NCBI RefSeq assembly: GCF_900110835.1
Contig: NZ_FOJG01000002.1
Location: forward strand, 496,001 to 560,000
Length of the DNA: 64,000 bases
DNA from: Chitinophaga arvensicola
Lineage (GTDB): Bacteria; Bacteroidota; Bacteroidia; Chitinophagales; Chitinophagaceae
Direction: 5' to 3'
The translations under genes were made by a program, and so were the position numbers. Shown here piece after piece: positions 35,183 to 44,949 of this stretch. Every line of letters begins with the position of its first letter. Position 1 is the stretch's first letter. The notes under the pieces are model-generated. The model saw only the letters and a list, made by a program, of their open reading frames with translations. It had not been told where the DNA came from and ran no database searches.

Positions 35183-37102
35183 TTAACGGAAGTTAAGCAC
35201 AGAAGGTGCGCGCAAAGCAGAAATATCGAAACGGAAATCAACGATGGTGGTGATTTCCAGCATCAGCTTCTTCATAGGATCCGGTGCGTTGGGATAATAA
35301 TAACCGGACACTTTGATAGTGTTGAGCGACAGGTTTTCATTACGTACCCGGAAACCGCCACCCAGTCCGAGGTAAACTGGATTGCGAAACAGGTCGTCGC
35401 TGTTATTCGTAATGATAGAGGCCTGCAGGGCCGTAAAGAAATTAAATTTAAAGCCGAGGAGCTTCAACGGGCTGTAGTAAACTGTTTCTGAGCCCATATT
35501 CAGGCGTTGAAAGCCATTGAGCTTTGTATTTTTATATCCCCAGATGCCTTCATCCATGTTGATGTTGAGCGGCTTATTGAAAAACGGATTAGGACTGTTG
35601 AGATAGTCGATATTCAAAAATTGACGGAAACGGTTTTTACGGAGATTAACGAGGCGACTGTAATATTCCAAACGGGCATGTATCACACCATCTTCCCATG
35701 CGTTATTCAGCCAATACGTACTAAGGCCAAGCGTGGTATTAAAAAGGCCCTGGTTGCGGGTGAGCCAGAATTTCTGTGTTTCTACACCTGTATAGATTCT
35801 TCTCCGGCCCTTCCAGCTTTCCCAACCACTGGTAGCGCTTAAGTTATATCCCAGGGGAATATCTTCCGTACGGCCAAAACCAAAGAAGTAGTGGGCTTTA
35901 AAATAATCGATCCGGTAAGCCTGCAATTCCAGCAGGTAGAGACGGTGGTTATTATACACCGGGTCGTCTTTATATCTTAGCTGATCCGGCTTCCGCTGGA
36001 ATGATAAATTATAGTGTCTGGCCAGCAGGGCAAAATTGGGTTTCTTTCCAATGGTGCCATCATGCTTGTAGTTATTGATAAAATTATAACCGATCCAGCC
36101 ATCCACCACCGTGTAAGTATAATCACGGTAGATGCTATCGCCCTCTTCCGGCAGTGCGCCACGGATGTTGATAGACCAGTTTTTCGACAGGGCAAGTCCC
36201 CCTACCAGTTTAGCTGAATTGCGGTACAGCGGCCTGTTGAAATTGATGAAAACCGCTCCTTCATATGCATTGGTATCCAGCTGGGCATAATTATTCAGGG
36301 TAGTATAGCCCAGGCTCATATCTATAAAGGATCCCAGCAGGTTGTATTTTGTATAACGGACTTCAGTATTCCAGGTAGGAGAAAAATCTGACCGCCATTG
36401 CATACCTACTCTGAGGCCTTGCCCTGCCCCAAACAGATCATTGTTGGATACACTTGCTCTGATATCTTTTGCGCTGAACTGGGAGAGATCTGCGCCATAT
36501 TCAAAGAGGTCTTTGGTGACCACTTCCACATCGATCGAGTCACTGTCGGCGTTTCTTATATACAAACGGGCATCCTGTATAAACGGGCGGTTACGCAGGT
36601 AACGTTCATTATCTGCCATTTCGAAAGGATCAAGTGTTTCATCTTCCCGGAAAAATAAAGATTGACGGATGACCCATTCCCTGGAATCATAATGCATACG
36701 GTTGGCCAGATGAATTAATTTCATGCTGGTGGTAAAAGTAGTATCATTAATATTTTTGGGACCGAATACCTTTACCTTTCTATAGTAGATATTTCTGATC
36801 ACTTTGCCCGCAAAGGGGGTAAAATACGCCTCACTTTTGATGATCGTGCTGTCGTTATCGTTGGATTGAACGGGTTCGTCCTGCCTTGTAATGCGTTTAA
36901 TCAGCGTATTCCGGTATTCTTTATTGCGCATCGAATCGCGGTACTCTCCGATTTTTCTAAAGAGACCACCATTTCTATGCGGAACGGTATCCGCTGTGGG
37001 CGGGAACTCCGGGCCTGCTGCGTATAAAAAGGCAGGGCAATGCAGGCTAATCAGCCAGCATAAGACAGTTAATGTAGGCCATATTTTGAAATAATTCGTC
37101 AA
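35183..37102 (-). CDS. BamA/TamA-like outer membrane protein
   Basis: A 639-residue exported protein with a signal peptide (about 1-30). Two POTRA-like segments follow (about 95-200, with KVIRNIYYRKVKVFG and NERYLRNRPFIQDARLYI), then a long C-terminal beta barrel (about 210-639) with repeated aromatic strands and a final strand ending in Phe-Arg. It resembles the surface-antigen/Omp85 superfamily. It is not the canonical BamA, which has five POTRA domains, and its role is unknown. Confidence 0.78.
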   Translation of the reverse strand: MTNYFKIWPTLTVLCWLISLHCPAFLYAAGPEFPPTADTVPHRNGGLFRKIGEYRDSMRNKEYRNTLIKRITRQDEPVQSNDNDSTIIKSEAYFTPFAGKVIRNIYYRKVKVFGPKNINDTTFTTSMKLIHLANRMHYDSREWVIRQSLFFREDETLDPFEMADNERYLRNRPFIQDARLYIRNADSDSIDVEVVTKDLFEYGADLSQFSAKDIRASVSNNDLFGAGQGLRVGMQWRSDFSPTWNTEVRYTKYNLLGSFIDMSLGYTTLNNYAQLDTNAYEGAVFINFNRPLYRNSAKLVGGLALSKNWSINIRGALPEEGDSIYRDYTYTVVDGWIGYNFINNYKHDGTIGKKPNFALLARHYNLSFQRKPDQLRYKDDPVYNNHRLYLLELQAYRIDYFKAHYFFGFGRTEDIPLGYNLSATSGWESWKGRRRIYTGVETQKFWLTRNQGLFNTTLGLSTYWLNNAWEDGVIHARLEYYSRLVNLRKNRFRQFLNIDYLNSPNPFFNKPLNINMDEGIWGYKNTKLNGFQRLNMGSETVYYSPLKLLGFKFNFFTALQASIITNNSDDLFRNPVYLGLGGGFRVRNENLSLNTIKVSGYYYPNAPDPMKKLMLEITTIVDFRFDISALRAPSVLNFR

Positions 37103-37251
37103 TTCTAGCAGCAGGTAACAAGTATATAGAAAAAAACTGAAATTGTAACAACTGCAATTATTGTACTTAACGGAATGATAATTGTGTAAAATTGAACGGA
37201 TTAACTGGTAAAGTGTTACAGATATTAATTGTTCACCTTAAAGTTTTCGTT

Positions 37252-37413
37252 ATGTTACGCTGGGCACTCATATTTTTTATCGTGGCTATTATCGCCGCCG
37301 TATTTGGCTTTGGAGGAATTGCCTCCAGTGCAGCAGGCATCGCCAAGATCTTATTCTTTATTTTCCTGGTGTTGTTTGCAATCTCTCTGTTAACGGGAAT
37401 GTTGCGGAAGTAG
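37252..37413 (+). CDS. DUF1328 family small membrane protein
   Basis: 53 residues from ATG 37252 ([20 protein letters not shown]). Two hydrophobic spans with [15 protein letters not shown] between them are the family's pattern. An upstream ATG (37192) adds a segment not found in the family. These small proteins are common and often stress-induced, with no defined function. Confidence 0.9.
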   Translation: MLRWALIFFIVAIIAAVFGFGGIASSAAGIAKILFFIFLVLFAISLLTGMLRK

Positions 37414-37422
37414 CAGGTGGGG

Positions 37423-37483
37423 TTTGGTTTTTAGCTTTTAGTACCTGCTGTGGTCAGCATCTCACTAAAAGCTAAAAACCAAA
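37423..37483. terminator. Terminator with 20-bp perfect stem
   Basis: The 20-base arms 37423-37442 and 37464-37483 are perfectly complementary with a 21-base loop. It separates the convergent DUF1328 and DUF695 genes and has AT-rich ends on both sides. Confidence 0.75.
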
Positions 37484-37488
37484 TTTAT

Positions 37489-38247
37489 TTATTTCATAAT
37501 GACGGTTTCCCAACCGTCGTAATCAGCATTTACTTGTTGAGCCAGTTCCCAAAGGCTCATTACTACACTGTCGATGGCTGCCTCGCTGGCTTTATCAGAA
37601 CGGGAAATACACAATTTAAAGGGGAATTCCGCGTTGTCTGTCTTTTCTTCTCTTACCAGTTCAAAACCGCTTTGCTGGATATGTTCCCAGTATGCAATTT
37701 TATCCTCTTCTGTTCTGAAGTGGATCCAGTGTTCAATGATTCGCTCTTTTTCAGACGCGTCGCCATGCTGACGAAGCATACGAAGTACTTTCCTGTTTTG
37801 AATACGTTGGAATTCGTATACATCAGGAAAGAGAAAATCAAAATATAATTCCCAGTTATTATCTTCCTTCACCCCATAATCATAACGATAATCGGGAAAA
37901 TTGATCATGGCATCTGCAATGAATTTATCATGCAGCAATGTAGTACCGGAATAAAAATAAAAGTCACGCACGCCATTAGAGAAGGTGCGACCAACAAAAT
38001 GCGCATCTAACCTCGTTTGCAATTGCTCTACCAGGCTGTCCTCGATTTCTCCCATGATGGCAAATTCATCGTTCTGGGGGAATCCGTCCTCACGTGGATT
38101 GTTCAGATATACGGTGATATATATGGCATTCGGCTTTTCCTTCAATGGCGCAAATCGTCTCAGATCAAGGTCAAGGCCTATTACTGCTGGACTTTCTTCA
38201 ATATGGCACGTGTAAATATCCCAGTCCGGTCGGTAATCCTTATGCAT
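37489..38247 (-). CDS. DUF695 and RraB-like two-domain protein
   Basis: 252 residues in two parts. Residues 1-140 match DUF695 (WDIYTCHIEESPAVIGLDLDLR, FYFYSG). Residues about 155-252 resemble RraB, the ribonuclease E inhibitor family (HGDASEKERIIEHWIHF, YWEHIQQSGFEL, ending in DYDGWETVIMK). Fusion of the two suggests an intracellular regulatory protein. RNase E control in this group is not established, so the RraB link describes fold, not function. Confidence 0.75.
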   Translation of the reverse strand: MHKDYRPDWDIYTCHIEESPAVIGLDLDLRRFAPLKEKPNAIYITVYLNNPREDGFPQNDEFAIMGEIEDSLVEQLQTRLDAHFVGRTFSNGVRDFYFYSGTTLLHDKFIADAMINFPDYRYDYGVKEDNNWELYFDFLFPDVYEFQRIQNRKVLRMLRQHGDASEKERIIEHWIHFRTEEDKIAYWEHIQQSGFELVREEKTDNAEFPFKLCISRSDKASEAAIDSVVMSLWELAQQVNADYDGWETVIMK

Positions 38248-38594
38248 ATAAAAAAATTAAAATAACGCAACAGCGGGCTGTAAAGATACGTTGCTCTGCG
38301 ATACAATGGAAAAGATAAACTTGTATTACCCTCTTTTTTATCCACAAAATTTAGCGTATGCTATCCATTGTCCTCCACACGGTTATGCCGGTTACAAGAC
38401 AGGCTTAACACTAATTAACACTTGGGGTATTTTTTCGTCATATCTCCACAACAAGCCACCACAAACAATTCTGCGCAATTCTGTAGTTGAAACAGCGGAC
38501 TGTAAAGGGTTCCACCTGACCTTTCATCCCAAAAACAGGTGATTCTTCGGGCATAAAAAGTAATTTTACAAGGCTATAAATGTTGGAAGCTATT
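38248..38594. other. Intergenic region before the TonB-dependent receptor
   Basis: A gap of 347 bases with short T-rich and A-rich stretches. TAATTTTA at 38561-38568 is a weak match to the -7 box, 26 bases before the receptor start. I see no gene, RNA or repeat. Confidence 0.35.
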
Positions 38595-41084
38595 ATGAGA
38601 AAAATTGTATCGTTATTTACAGGCTGGCTATTATTGTTTTGTTTTACCGCTATGGCGCAGCAACCGGGCGGGAAAGCCGCTGCCGCCAGCACCGGCACCA
38701 TCTACGGGAAACTGCTGGATGCGCAAACCGGAAAACCTATTGAGTATGCATCTGTAGCGCTCCTGCGCCCGGATTCTTCCGTACAGACCGGCATGCTATC
38801 CAAAACCAACGGGGACTTCAGTTTCGAAAATATTGCCCTCAATAAATATATCCTGAAAATTAATTTCATCGGCTACGAAACCGTTTACAAGGTCGCCACA
38901 CTTTCTGCTAAAACAAGCAGTATTGATGTCGGCAATGTAAAGCTGAAAGCCAATGTAAAATCACTGGCTGCGGTGAATGTAGTGGGCGAAAAACCTGCCT
39001 TTACCATGGCAATCGACAAACGGGTATTTAACGTAGAAAAGAATCTGGCCAGCATTGGTGGCACCGCTACCGATGTATTGAAACAGGTGCCCTCGGTAAA
39101 CGTGGACATAGACGGTAATGTGACCGTCCGCAATGGTACACCCACCATCTTTATTGATGGCCGCCCCTCCACCCTTACCCTGGATCAGATCCCGGCAGAC
39201 GCTATCCAGAACATCGAGGTGGTAACCAACCCCTCTGCCAAATATGATGCGGAAGGCATGAGCGGCATCCTCAATATCGTACTTAAAAAGAATAAAAAAG
39301 CAGGTATCAATGGGGCTCTTAGTGCCGGCGTTACCTCCCTTGGTAGTACCAATGCGGGTATTGATTTCAACCTGAGACAGGAAAAATTCAATTTCTTTAT
39401 CAACTACAATATCCGCGACCGGAAATCCCCGATGACCGGCCGTCTTTACCGTAAAAATTTAGGCGCAGATACCACTACCTACACCGAACAGCTGGAAGAT
39501 GGCGACTTTTACCGCAAGTTCCAGACCGGACGTATCGGGTTCGACTGGTTTATCGATAACCGCAATACCATCACGATATCTGAAAACCTGACCGGTGGTA
39601 ACTTCAATAAGTACAACAACCAAACACTGTATGAGCAGGATATGCACCAACAGAATGTTCGTTATGGTACCGGCATCAACAATACCCTCAATGGTTTCCG
39701 TAACTACACTACACAATTGGGCTACAAGCATACGTTTGCCAAAGAAGGTGAGGAATTGACGGCCGATTTTACATATAACTACGCCACAGGCGACAACAGC
39801 TCCAATTATTCGCTGCAATACTTCGATCTTGCCGGCAAACCGATCTACGATCCGAAGAAGCCGGAACTGCGGAATGGCAGCGGAGAAGGGACCACCAAGT
39901 ACCTTACCGCCCAGCTGGATTACGTGAAGCCGCTGACTGAGAAATCAAAAATTGAAATGGGGTTGAGAAGCAATACCAGGGAATTTGACAACTTTACCAA
40001 CACCTACGGACAAAATTATCCATCCGGTGATTTTACCCTGGATACCGCATTGTCCAACAACTATCATTACAAAGAACAGATCAATGCAGGCTATGTGAGC
40101 TACACCGGGGCCAAAGATAACTTCGGCTACCAGGTAGGCTTACGTGCAGAACAGTCGAATTATAACGGTGAAACCCGGCTGGGAGAAAAATCTTCTTATA
40201 AGATCAACTACCCTATCAGCCTGTTTCCCAGCGTTTTCCTGTCACAGAAGTTCAAAGGCGATCATGAGCTACAGCTGAATTACAGCCGCCGTATCCGTCG
40301 CCCGTGGTTCCGCGATCTGTTGCCCACCATCGACTACAGTGGTCAGAGCGCCAGTACCGGTAACCCCGATCTGAAACCGGAGTTTACGAATTCCTTTGAG
40401 TTGTCTTATCTGAAAGATATTGCGCATAAACATAACCTGCTGGTATCCGTTTACTACCGTAATACGAACAATGCGATCACTGATTTTTATGTAGATACCA
40501 CCTTAAACCTGAATGGGCAGAATCAACATGTATTGCTCTCCTATCCTATCAATGCCAGCACACGTAATTCGTACGGTGCTGAATTTACGCTGAGAAGCCA
40601 GCTGACAAAAATCTGGGATCTGACCACCAACGTGAACCTTGCCCAGACAAAGATCGACGCTACTAGCAATGGCAGCAATCTTTCCAACCAGGGCATCACC
40701 TGGTTTGGCAAATTAAACAGCAATACCAAACTGCCCTGGAATCTTACCCTGCAGGTAAGTGCAGAATATGAATCCAAACAGATTATGCCACAGGGAGAAA
40801 GAGAGCCCAAATGGTCGGCCGATGCAGCGGTTAAAAAAGATATGCTGAAAAACAAGGCGCTGTCTATTTCACTGGGCATATCTGATATTTTCAATACCGA
40901 CCGTAATCTGAGCTATACCTCTACCAGCTTCTCTGAGCAGGAGTATTACCGTAAACGCCTGACCCGTGAGTTGCGTCTGAACGCCACCTGGCGGTTTGGT
41001 AAAATGGATACGAATCTCTTTAAAAGGAAGAATAATAAGTCCAAAGAAAGTGGTGGAGAAATGGGTGGAGGTGATGGTTTTTAA
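38595..41084 (+). CDS. TonB-dependent receptor / outer membrane beta-barrel protein
   Basis: From ATG 38595 (MRKIVSLFTGWLLLFCF) it has 829 residues. An ATG at 38580 is the other start. After the signal peptide comes a carboxypeptidase-regulatory-like domain (about 30-115, IYGKLLDAQTGKPIEYASV), a plug domain with DVLKQVPSVNVDIDGNVTVR (about 150-230), and the large barrel (about 250-829). It fits the outer-membrane beta-barrel family (PF14905) common in Bacteroidota. No SusD partner is adjacent, so the substrate is unlikely to be a Sus-type glycan and remains unknown. Confidence 0.88.
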   Translation: MRKIVSLFTGWLLLFCFTAMAQQPGGKAAAASTGTIYGKLLDAQTGKPIEYASVALLRPDSSVQTGMLSKTNGDFSFENIALNKYILKINFIGYETVYKVATLSAKTSSIDVGNVKLKANVKSLAAVNVVGEKPAFTMAIDKRVFNVEKNLASIGGTATDVLKQVPSVNVDIDGNVTVRNGTPTIFIDGRPSTLTLDQIPADAIQNIEVVTNPSAKYDAEGMSGILNIVLKKNKKAGINGALSAGVTSLGSTNAGIDFNLRQEKFNFFINYNIRDRKSPMTGRLYRKNLGADTTTYTEQLEDGDFYRKFQTGRIGFDWFIDNRNTITISENLTGGNFNKYNNQTLYEQDMHQQNVRYGTGINNTLNGFRNYTTQLGYKHTFAKEGEELTADFTYNYATGDNSSNYSLQYFDLAGKPIYDPKKPELRNGSGEGTTKYLTAQLDYVKPLTEKSKIEMGLRSNTREFDNFTNTYGQNYPSGDFTLDTALSNNYHYKEQINAGYVSYTGAKDNFGYQVGLRAEQSNYNGETRLGEKSSYKINYPISLFPSVFLSQKFKGDHELQLNYSRRIRRPWFRDLLPTIDYSGQSASTGNPDLKPEFTNSFELSYLKDIAHKHNLLVSVYYRNTNNAITDFYVDTTLNLNGQNQHVLLSYPINASTRNSYGAEFTLRSQLTKIWDLTTNVNLAQTKIDATSNGSNLSNQGITWFGKLNSNTKLPWNLTLQVSAEYESKQIMPQGEREPKWSADAAVKKDMLKNKALSISLGISDIFNTDRNLSYTSTSFSEQEYYRKRLTRELRLNATWRFGKMDTNLFKRKNNKSKESGGEMGGGDGF

Positions 41085-41114
41085 TTCGTAATTTGTCGCC
41101 CGTAAACAACGACT

Positions 41115-41588
41115 ATGGATTCTATTTATCACACCATTACCCTGCGGTTCCTCGCAGAACCGTCGGATGTAAACTTCGGCGGAAAGGTACACGGAGGATC
41201 GGTTATGAAGTGGATTGACCAGGCGGGTTATACCTGTGCCGCCAATTGGAGCGGGCAATACGCCGTCACCGTATATGTAGGCGGTATCCGCTTTTTTAAG
41301 CCAATCTCTATCGGCGACCTGGTGGAAATCAATGCGAAGATCATTTATACCGGCAACACCAGTATGCACATCTCCATTGATGTATTTGCAGGCAACCCGC
41401 GACAACAGCAGAAATCAAAGACTACGCACTGTGTAATGGTATTTGCGGCAGTAGACGATCACGGTAAAACCGTACAGGTCCCCAAATGGGTCCCTCAAAC
41501 GGATAGCGAAATCAGTATGGAAGGATACGCGAAGAAACTGATGGATCTGCGCAAAGATATTGATGAAGAAATGAGACCATACATGTAG
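41115..41588 (+). CDS. Acyl-CoA thioesterase (hotdog fold)
   Basis: A 157-residue single hotdog-domain protein of the YciA/BFIT type: DVNFGGKVHGGSVMKWIDQAGY is the family mark with the catalytic Asp near the start of the long helix, and FFKPISIGDLVEI follows. It hydrolyses acyl-CoA, acting as a hexamer in relatives. It starts 30 bases after the receptor gene and may share its transcript, then ends at a hairpin terminator. Confidence 0.85.
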   Translation: MDSIYHTITLRFLAEPSDVNFGGKVHGGSVMKWIDQAGYTCAANWSGQYAVTVYVGGIRFFKPISIGDLVEINAKIIYTGNTSMHISIDVFAGNPRQQQKSKTTHCVMVFAAVDDHGKTVQVPKWVPQTDSEISMEGYAKKLMDLRKDIDEEMRPYM

Positions 41589-41607
41589 TTTGCTCTCCGG
41601 AGATATA

Positions 41608-41665
41608 AAAAGAGCGGGGGAAACAAAAGCGACAATCATGGCGCCTTCGTTTCCCCCGCTCTTTT
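41608..41665. terminator. Bidirectional rho-independent terminator
   Basis: The 17-base arms 41608-41624 and 41649-41665 are complementary, beginning AAAAGAG and ending CTCTTTT. The hairpin lies between convergent thioesterase and ABC exporter genes. Confidence 0.85.
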
Positions 41666-41675
41666 ATGTTTTTAT

Positions 41676-43445
41676 TTAACTGGCGAACTGCATGTCGCTT
41701 AAAGTGCGGTAAAGTCCATCCAGACCAATCAATTCACTGTGCGTTCCTTCTTCCACAATCTGGCCTTTGTCGAGCACAATAATTTTGTCGGCCTCGCGTA
41801 CAGTAGCCAGGCGATGGGCGATCACGATGGAGGTGCGTCCTTCCATCAGTTTATCCAGGGCATCCTGTACCAGCCGCTCGGACTCGGAGTCCAGCGCTGA
41901 GGTAGCCTCATCGAGGATCAGGATGCGGGGATCCTTCAATACTGCCCTGGCGATGGCAATACGTTGCCGTTGGCCGCCCGAGAGTTGTATGCCCCGTTCA
42001 CCTACCACTGTTTGAAGGCCTAACGGGAACCGCTGTATGAATTCCCAGGCATTTGCTTTTTTAGCAGCAGCTTCCATCTCTTCCAGTGTTGCATCCGGTT
42101 TGCCATAGGCAATATTTTCAGCGATGGTACCACCGAAAAGGAATACATCCTGTGGCACTACCGCCATCTGGGAGCGTAATTCCGATAAAGGGAAAGCAGT
42201 GCTTTCCTTTCCGTCAAATAAAATCTGACCATTTACAGGATCGTACAGGCGTAACAGTAAGGATACAATAGTACTCTTACCGGCGCCGCTTGGGCCCACC
42301 AGCGCTACTTTCTGGTCTGCATATACATCAAACGAAACATCGTTCATGATAGTAAGATCCGGACGGGATGGATAATGGAACGAAACATGGCGGAAACTGA
42401 TCTGTCCATCAAGCTGGTTTTCCCGGGCAATAGTATTAACCGGCGTAATATCTTCTGCAGGTTCATCCAGGATTTCAAGCAGATGTTCGGTGGCACCTAT
42501 ACTTTTCTGCAGGTTCGTATATACTTCTGCCAGCCCCGCAATAGATCCGCCTATGAACAACGAATACAGCACAAAGGATAACAGGGAAGCTGTAGGCATC
42601 CCGATAGCTACGCCTCTCCAGATAACCGCTACCAATGCACCGAAGATACCCATGATAATAAAAGAGGAAAAGGCGCCACGGTATTTACCACCTTTCATTC
42701 CTATCCTGGCTGCTTCATTGGTACGCTGGCGGTAACGCGCCATTTCAAAGTATTCATTGGCGAAAGCCTTCACGTTCAGGATACCCTGTAAAGTTTCCTC
42801 CACCACTGTATTGGAAGCGGCTACCTGTTCCTGTACCTGTTTGGAAAAACGGCGGATAAATTTACCGAATACAACAGCGGCTACCATCATAACAGGTAAA
42901 ATGGCCAGCATAAAGGCGGTGAGTTGCGGAGAGGTAATCAGCAGGATCACCACACCACCAATGATGATGATCATCTGCCGGATAAATTCCGCCAGCGTAG
43001 TAGTAAAAGTTTCCTGTAGCAGTGAAATATCAGAGGAGATACGGCTACTGAGTTCTCCTACCCTTCTTTCCAGGAAAAACTTCATTGGCAGGCGGATCAG
43101 GTGACTGTAGATGGTTTGCCGCAAAGTCGCCAGCGTCTTCTCTGTTACATTAACAAATATTACAATACGGAAGAAGGAGAAAATGGATTGACCAATCAGC
43201 ACTGCGACCAGCAGTACACCAGCTCTGTTCATACCATTGATCAGAACGGTGTGACTTTTCGGATCTACGAGATTACCCAGTAATTTCGGGAAGGCCAGAC
43301 CAGCAAGGCTAGAAACAAGCAGAAAAAAAAGTCCAACGGCGAACTGCGCCCAGTAAGGTTTTACGTAACGGAACAGGCGGAATGTTTTTTTCAGGGTCGC
43401 CAGCTTAATGGGTTGTTTTGGAGGGGTCGTGGTGTCGTTTTGCAT
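41676..43445 (-). CDS. ABC transporter, MsbA/LmrA-like half exporter
   Basis: 589 residues from ATG 43445 (MQNDTTTPPKQP). An upstream ATG at 43511 adds 22. The N-terminal six-span membrane domain (about 25-320) is followed by the ATPase domain with Walker A GPSGAGKST, signature LSGGQRQRIAIARA and Walker B ILILDEATSALD. It would dimerise and export lipid-like or drug molecules. It is a single gene between two terminators, so its partner and substrate cannot be inferred from context. Confidence 0.92.
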   Translation of the reverse strand: MQNDTTTPPKQPIKLATLKKTFRLFRYVKPYWAQFAVGLFFLLVSSLAGLAFPKLLGNLVDPKSHTVLINGMNRAGVLLVAVLIGQSIFSFFRIVIFVNVTEKTLATLRQTIYSHLIRLPMKFFLERRVGELSSRISSDISLLQETFTTTLAEFIRQMIIIIGGVVILLITSPQLTAFMLAILPVMMVAAVVFGKFIRRFSKQVQEQVAASNTVVEETLQGILNVKAFANEYFEMARYRQRTNEAARIGMKGGKYRGAFSSFIIMGIFGALVAVIWRGVAIGMPTASLLSFVLYSLFIGGSIAGLAEVYTNLQKSIGATEHLLEILDEPAEDITPVNTIARENQLDGQISFRHVSFHYPSRPDLTIMNDVSFDVYADQKVALVGPSGAGKSTIVSLLLRLYDPVNGQILFDGKESTAFPLSELRSQMAVVPQDVFLFGGTIAENIAYGKPDATLEEMEAAAKKANAWEFIQRFPLGLQTVVGERGIQLSGGQRQRIAIARAVLKDPRILILDEATSALDSESERLVQDALDKLMEGRTSIVIAHRLATVREADKIIVLDKGQIVEEGTHSELIGLDGLYRTLSDMQFAS

Positions 43446-43515
43446 TCGGATATTGTCTTTATTAATAGAGGTAGACGAAACGTATCCAAATATATTGTAA
43501 AAGCGGGACAAAAAT

Positions 43516-43576
43516 TATAATGCCTCCGGGTAATGTTGTTCCCTTGGGAGCGCAACAAATACCCGGAGGCATTATA
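43516..43576. terminator. Hairpin terminator
   Basis: The 17-base arms 43516-43532 and 43560-43576 are complementary. GTTG/CAAC (43535-43538, 43553-43556) extends the inner part. It ends the small lipoprotein gene on the minus strand. Confidence 0.75.
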
Positions 43577-43584
43577 GACACAGC

Positions 43585-43824
43585 CTACGGCCGTGGTCTG
43601 TTTTTGGAGGAATCAGCGGTACCTGTTCCGAACCTGGCAGAATCTTCACCGGGATTGATGGCTCCGGGAGGCATCTGCGCTGCGGGTATGGTATCCTGTT
43701 GTATGAGACCCGCCGTATCTGAGCTATTCAAAGTAGAATCGGTATTCGTTTTATTACCGTTTCCACATGCTGCCAGCATCAAAACCGATACACCGGCCAG
43801 CATTAACATGTTTGTTACTTTCAT
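43585..43824 (-). CDS. Small lipoprotein
   Basis: 79 residues with a lipoprotein signal (lipobox LAAC, Cys20). The mature part is rich in Asn, Thr, Ser, Asp and Pro and has no domain. It is likely exported and attached to a membrane. Function is unknown. A second gene of similar design lies at 43949-44137. Confidence 0.7.
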   Translation of the reverse strand: MKVTNMLMLAGVSVLMLAACGNGNKTNTDSTLNSSDTAGLIQQDTIPAAQMPPGAINPGEDSARFGTGTADSSKNRPRP

Positions 43825-43948
43825 AATAATGATGTTTAAGGGTGAGGTAAAGAGTTCGATATCGGGTAACGGACCCTCGCCTTAAACATGCTTTGTACCA
43901 ACCTTTAACCAGGTTTTCACCTGAGATAGAAGTGGACTTGATGCCCTC

Positions 43949-44137
43949 CTATTGTATAGGCTTTGTTTTGCTGGTATCTACCGGAACTATACTGGTACTA
44001 TCTACCTTTGGTATAGCCACAGCAGCAGAATCAGCTTCCTGGCTGGCTTCTTTGGCGCCGTTACAGGCAAAGAGAAATATACTGAGAATTCCGGCAAGAC
44101 AGATCACCACACAGGATTTGTAGAAAAAGGGTTCCAT
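43949..44137 (-). CDS. Small lipoprotein
   Basis: 62 residues with a basic head, a hydrophobic stretch and the lipobox LFAC. The mature part is short and rich in Ala, Ser, Asp and Val. Similar size and composition to the product of 43585-43824 suggest related low-complexity surface lipoproteins, but sequence identity is limited. Function is unknown. Confidence 0.6.
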   Translation of the reverse strand: MEPFFYKSCVVICLAGILSIFLFACNGAKEASQEADSAAVAIPKVDSTSIVPVDTSKTKPIQ

Positions 44138-44271
44138 TATAAAGTAGATTTATGGTTATTGATTGTAGTCATAACAACGTTTTAAGCAAACAGTTCAGTA
44201 TCCATTCACATTTTTTATTAAGTGAAAGAATTGTGCCAACGCGTACATTTGTATATACTTATTTTTTCAGA

Positions 44272-44937
44272 ATGAGACATGTATTGCAGATCATTGAAGA
44301 AGACCAGCTGCTGAAAGTGTTGATAGCATTGGTGATGGGCGCATTGCTGGGACTTGAAAGAGAATACAAGCGTAAGGCGGCGGGTATGCGCACCATGACC
44401 CTTATATGTATGAGCAGCACCGTATTTACCATCCTTTCCGCAGAGTTGGGATTCCCCAATTCCGCAGATCGTGTAGCCTCCAACATCCTGACTGGTGTGG
44501 GTTTCATTGGTGCGGGTGTTATTTTCAAAGGTGACTATACCATTGATGGGATTACCACAGCCGCATCCATCTGGATAGCGGCGGCGATAGGCATGGCTGT
44601 AGGGATGAGCCAGTACTGGCTGGCCGCTGCGGCCCTTGCAGGTGCGCTGGTAGTACTGATCCTGCTGGAGTTTGCAGAACGAAGAATTGCAGCCGTTAAT
44701 GATAAACGGGTGTACACGATTTATTTTCATGAAGAGAAATTTCCACACATCGATGTTGAAAATATCCTACAGGAGTTTCAGCTGAAGTACCGGAAAATGC
44801 TCGTCGTCAGAAAAGAGCATATCATTGAAGTCAATTATGCGGTGCGCGGAAATCGCAGTAAAATGGAACAGCTGGATGATTTCCTGTTGAACAACAACAG
44901 TATCTTCCAGTACCAGGTGCAGTCAAACCCATTATAA
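44272..44937 (+). CDS. MgtC/SapB family protein
   Basis: From ATG 44272 (MRHVLQIIEED) it has 221 residues. An upstream in-frame start at 44152 gives a non-conserved extension. Four or five spans contain LLGLEREYKRKAAGMRTMTL, GVGFIGAGVIFK and GITTAASIWIAAAIGMAVG, the family marks. A cytosolic ACT-like C-terminus follows (about 135-221). Members influence magnesium homeostasis and F-type ATPase activity. The role in this organism is not known. Confidence 0.9.
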   Translation: MRHVLQIIEEDQLLKVLIALVMGALLGLEREYKRKAAGMRTMTLICMSSTVFTILSAELGFPNSADRVASNILTGVGFIGAGVIFKGDYTIDGITTAASIWIAAAIGMAVGMSQYWLAAAALAGALVVLILLEFAERRIAAVNDKRVYTIYFHEEKFPHIDVENILQEFQLKYRKMLVVRKEHIIEVNYAVRGNRSKMEQLDDFLLNNNSIFQYQVQSNPL

Positions 44938-44949
44938 ATAATCAGTAAT

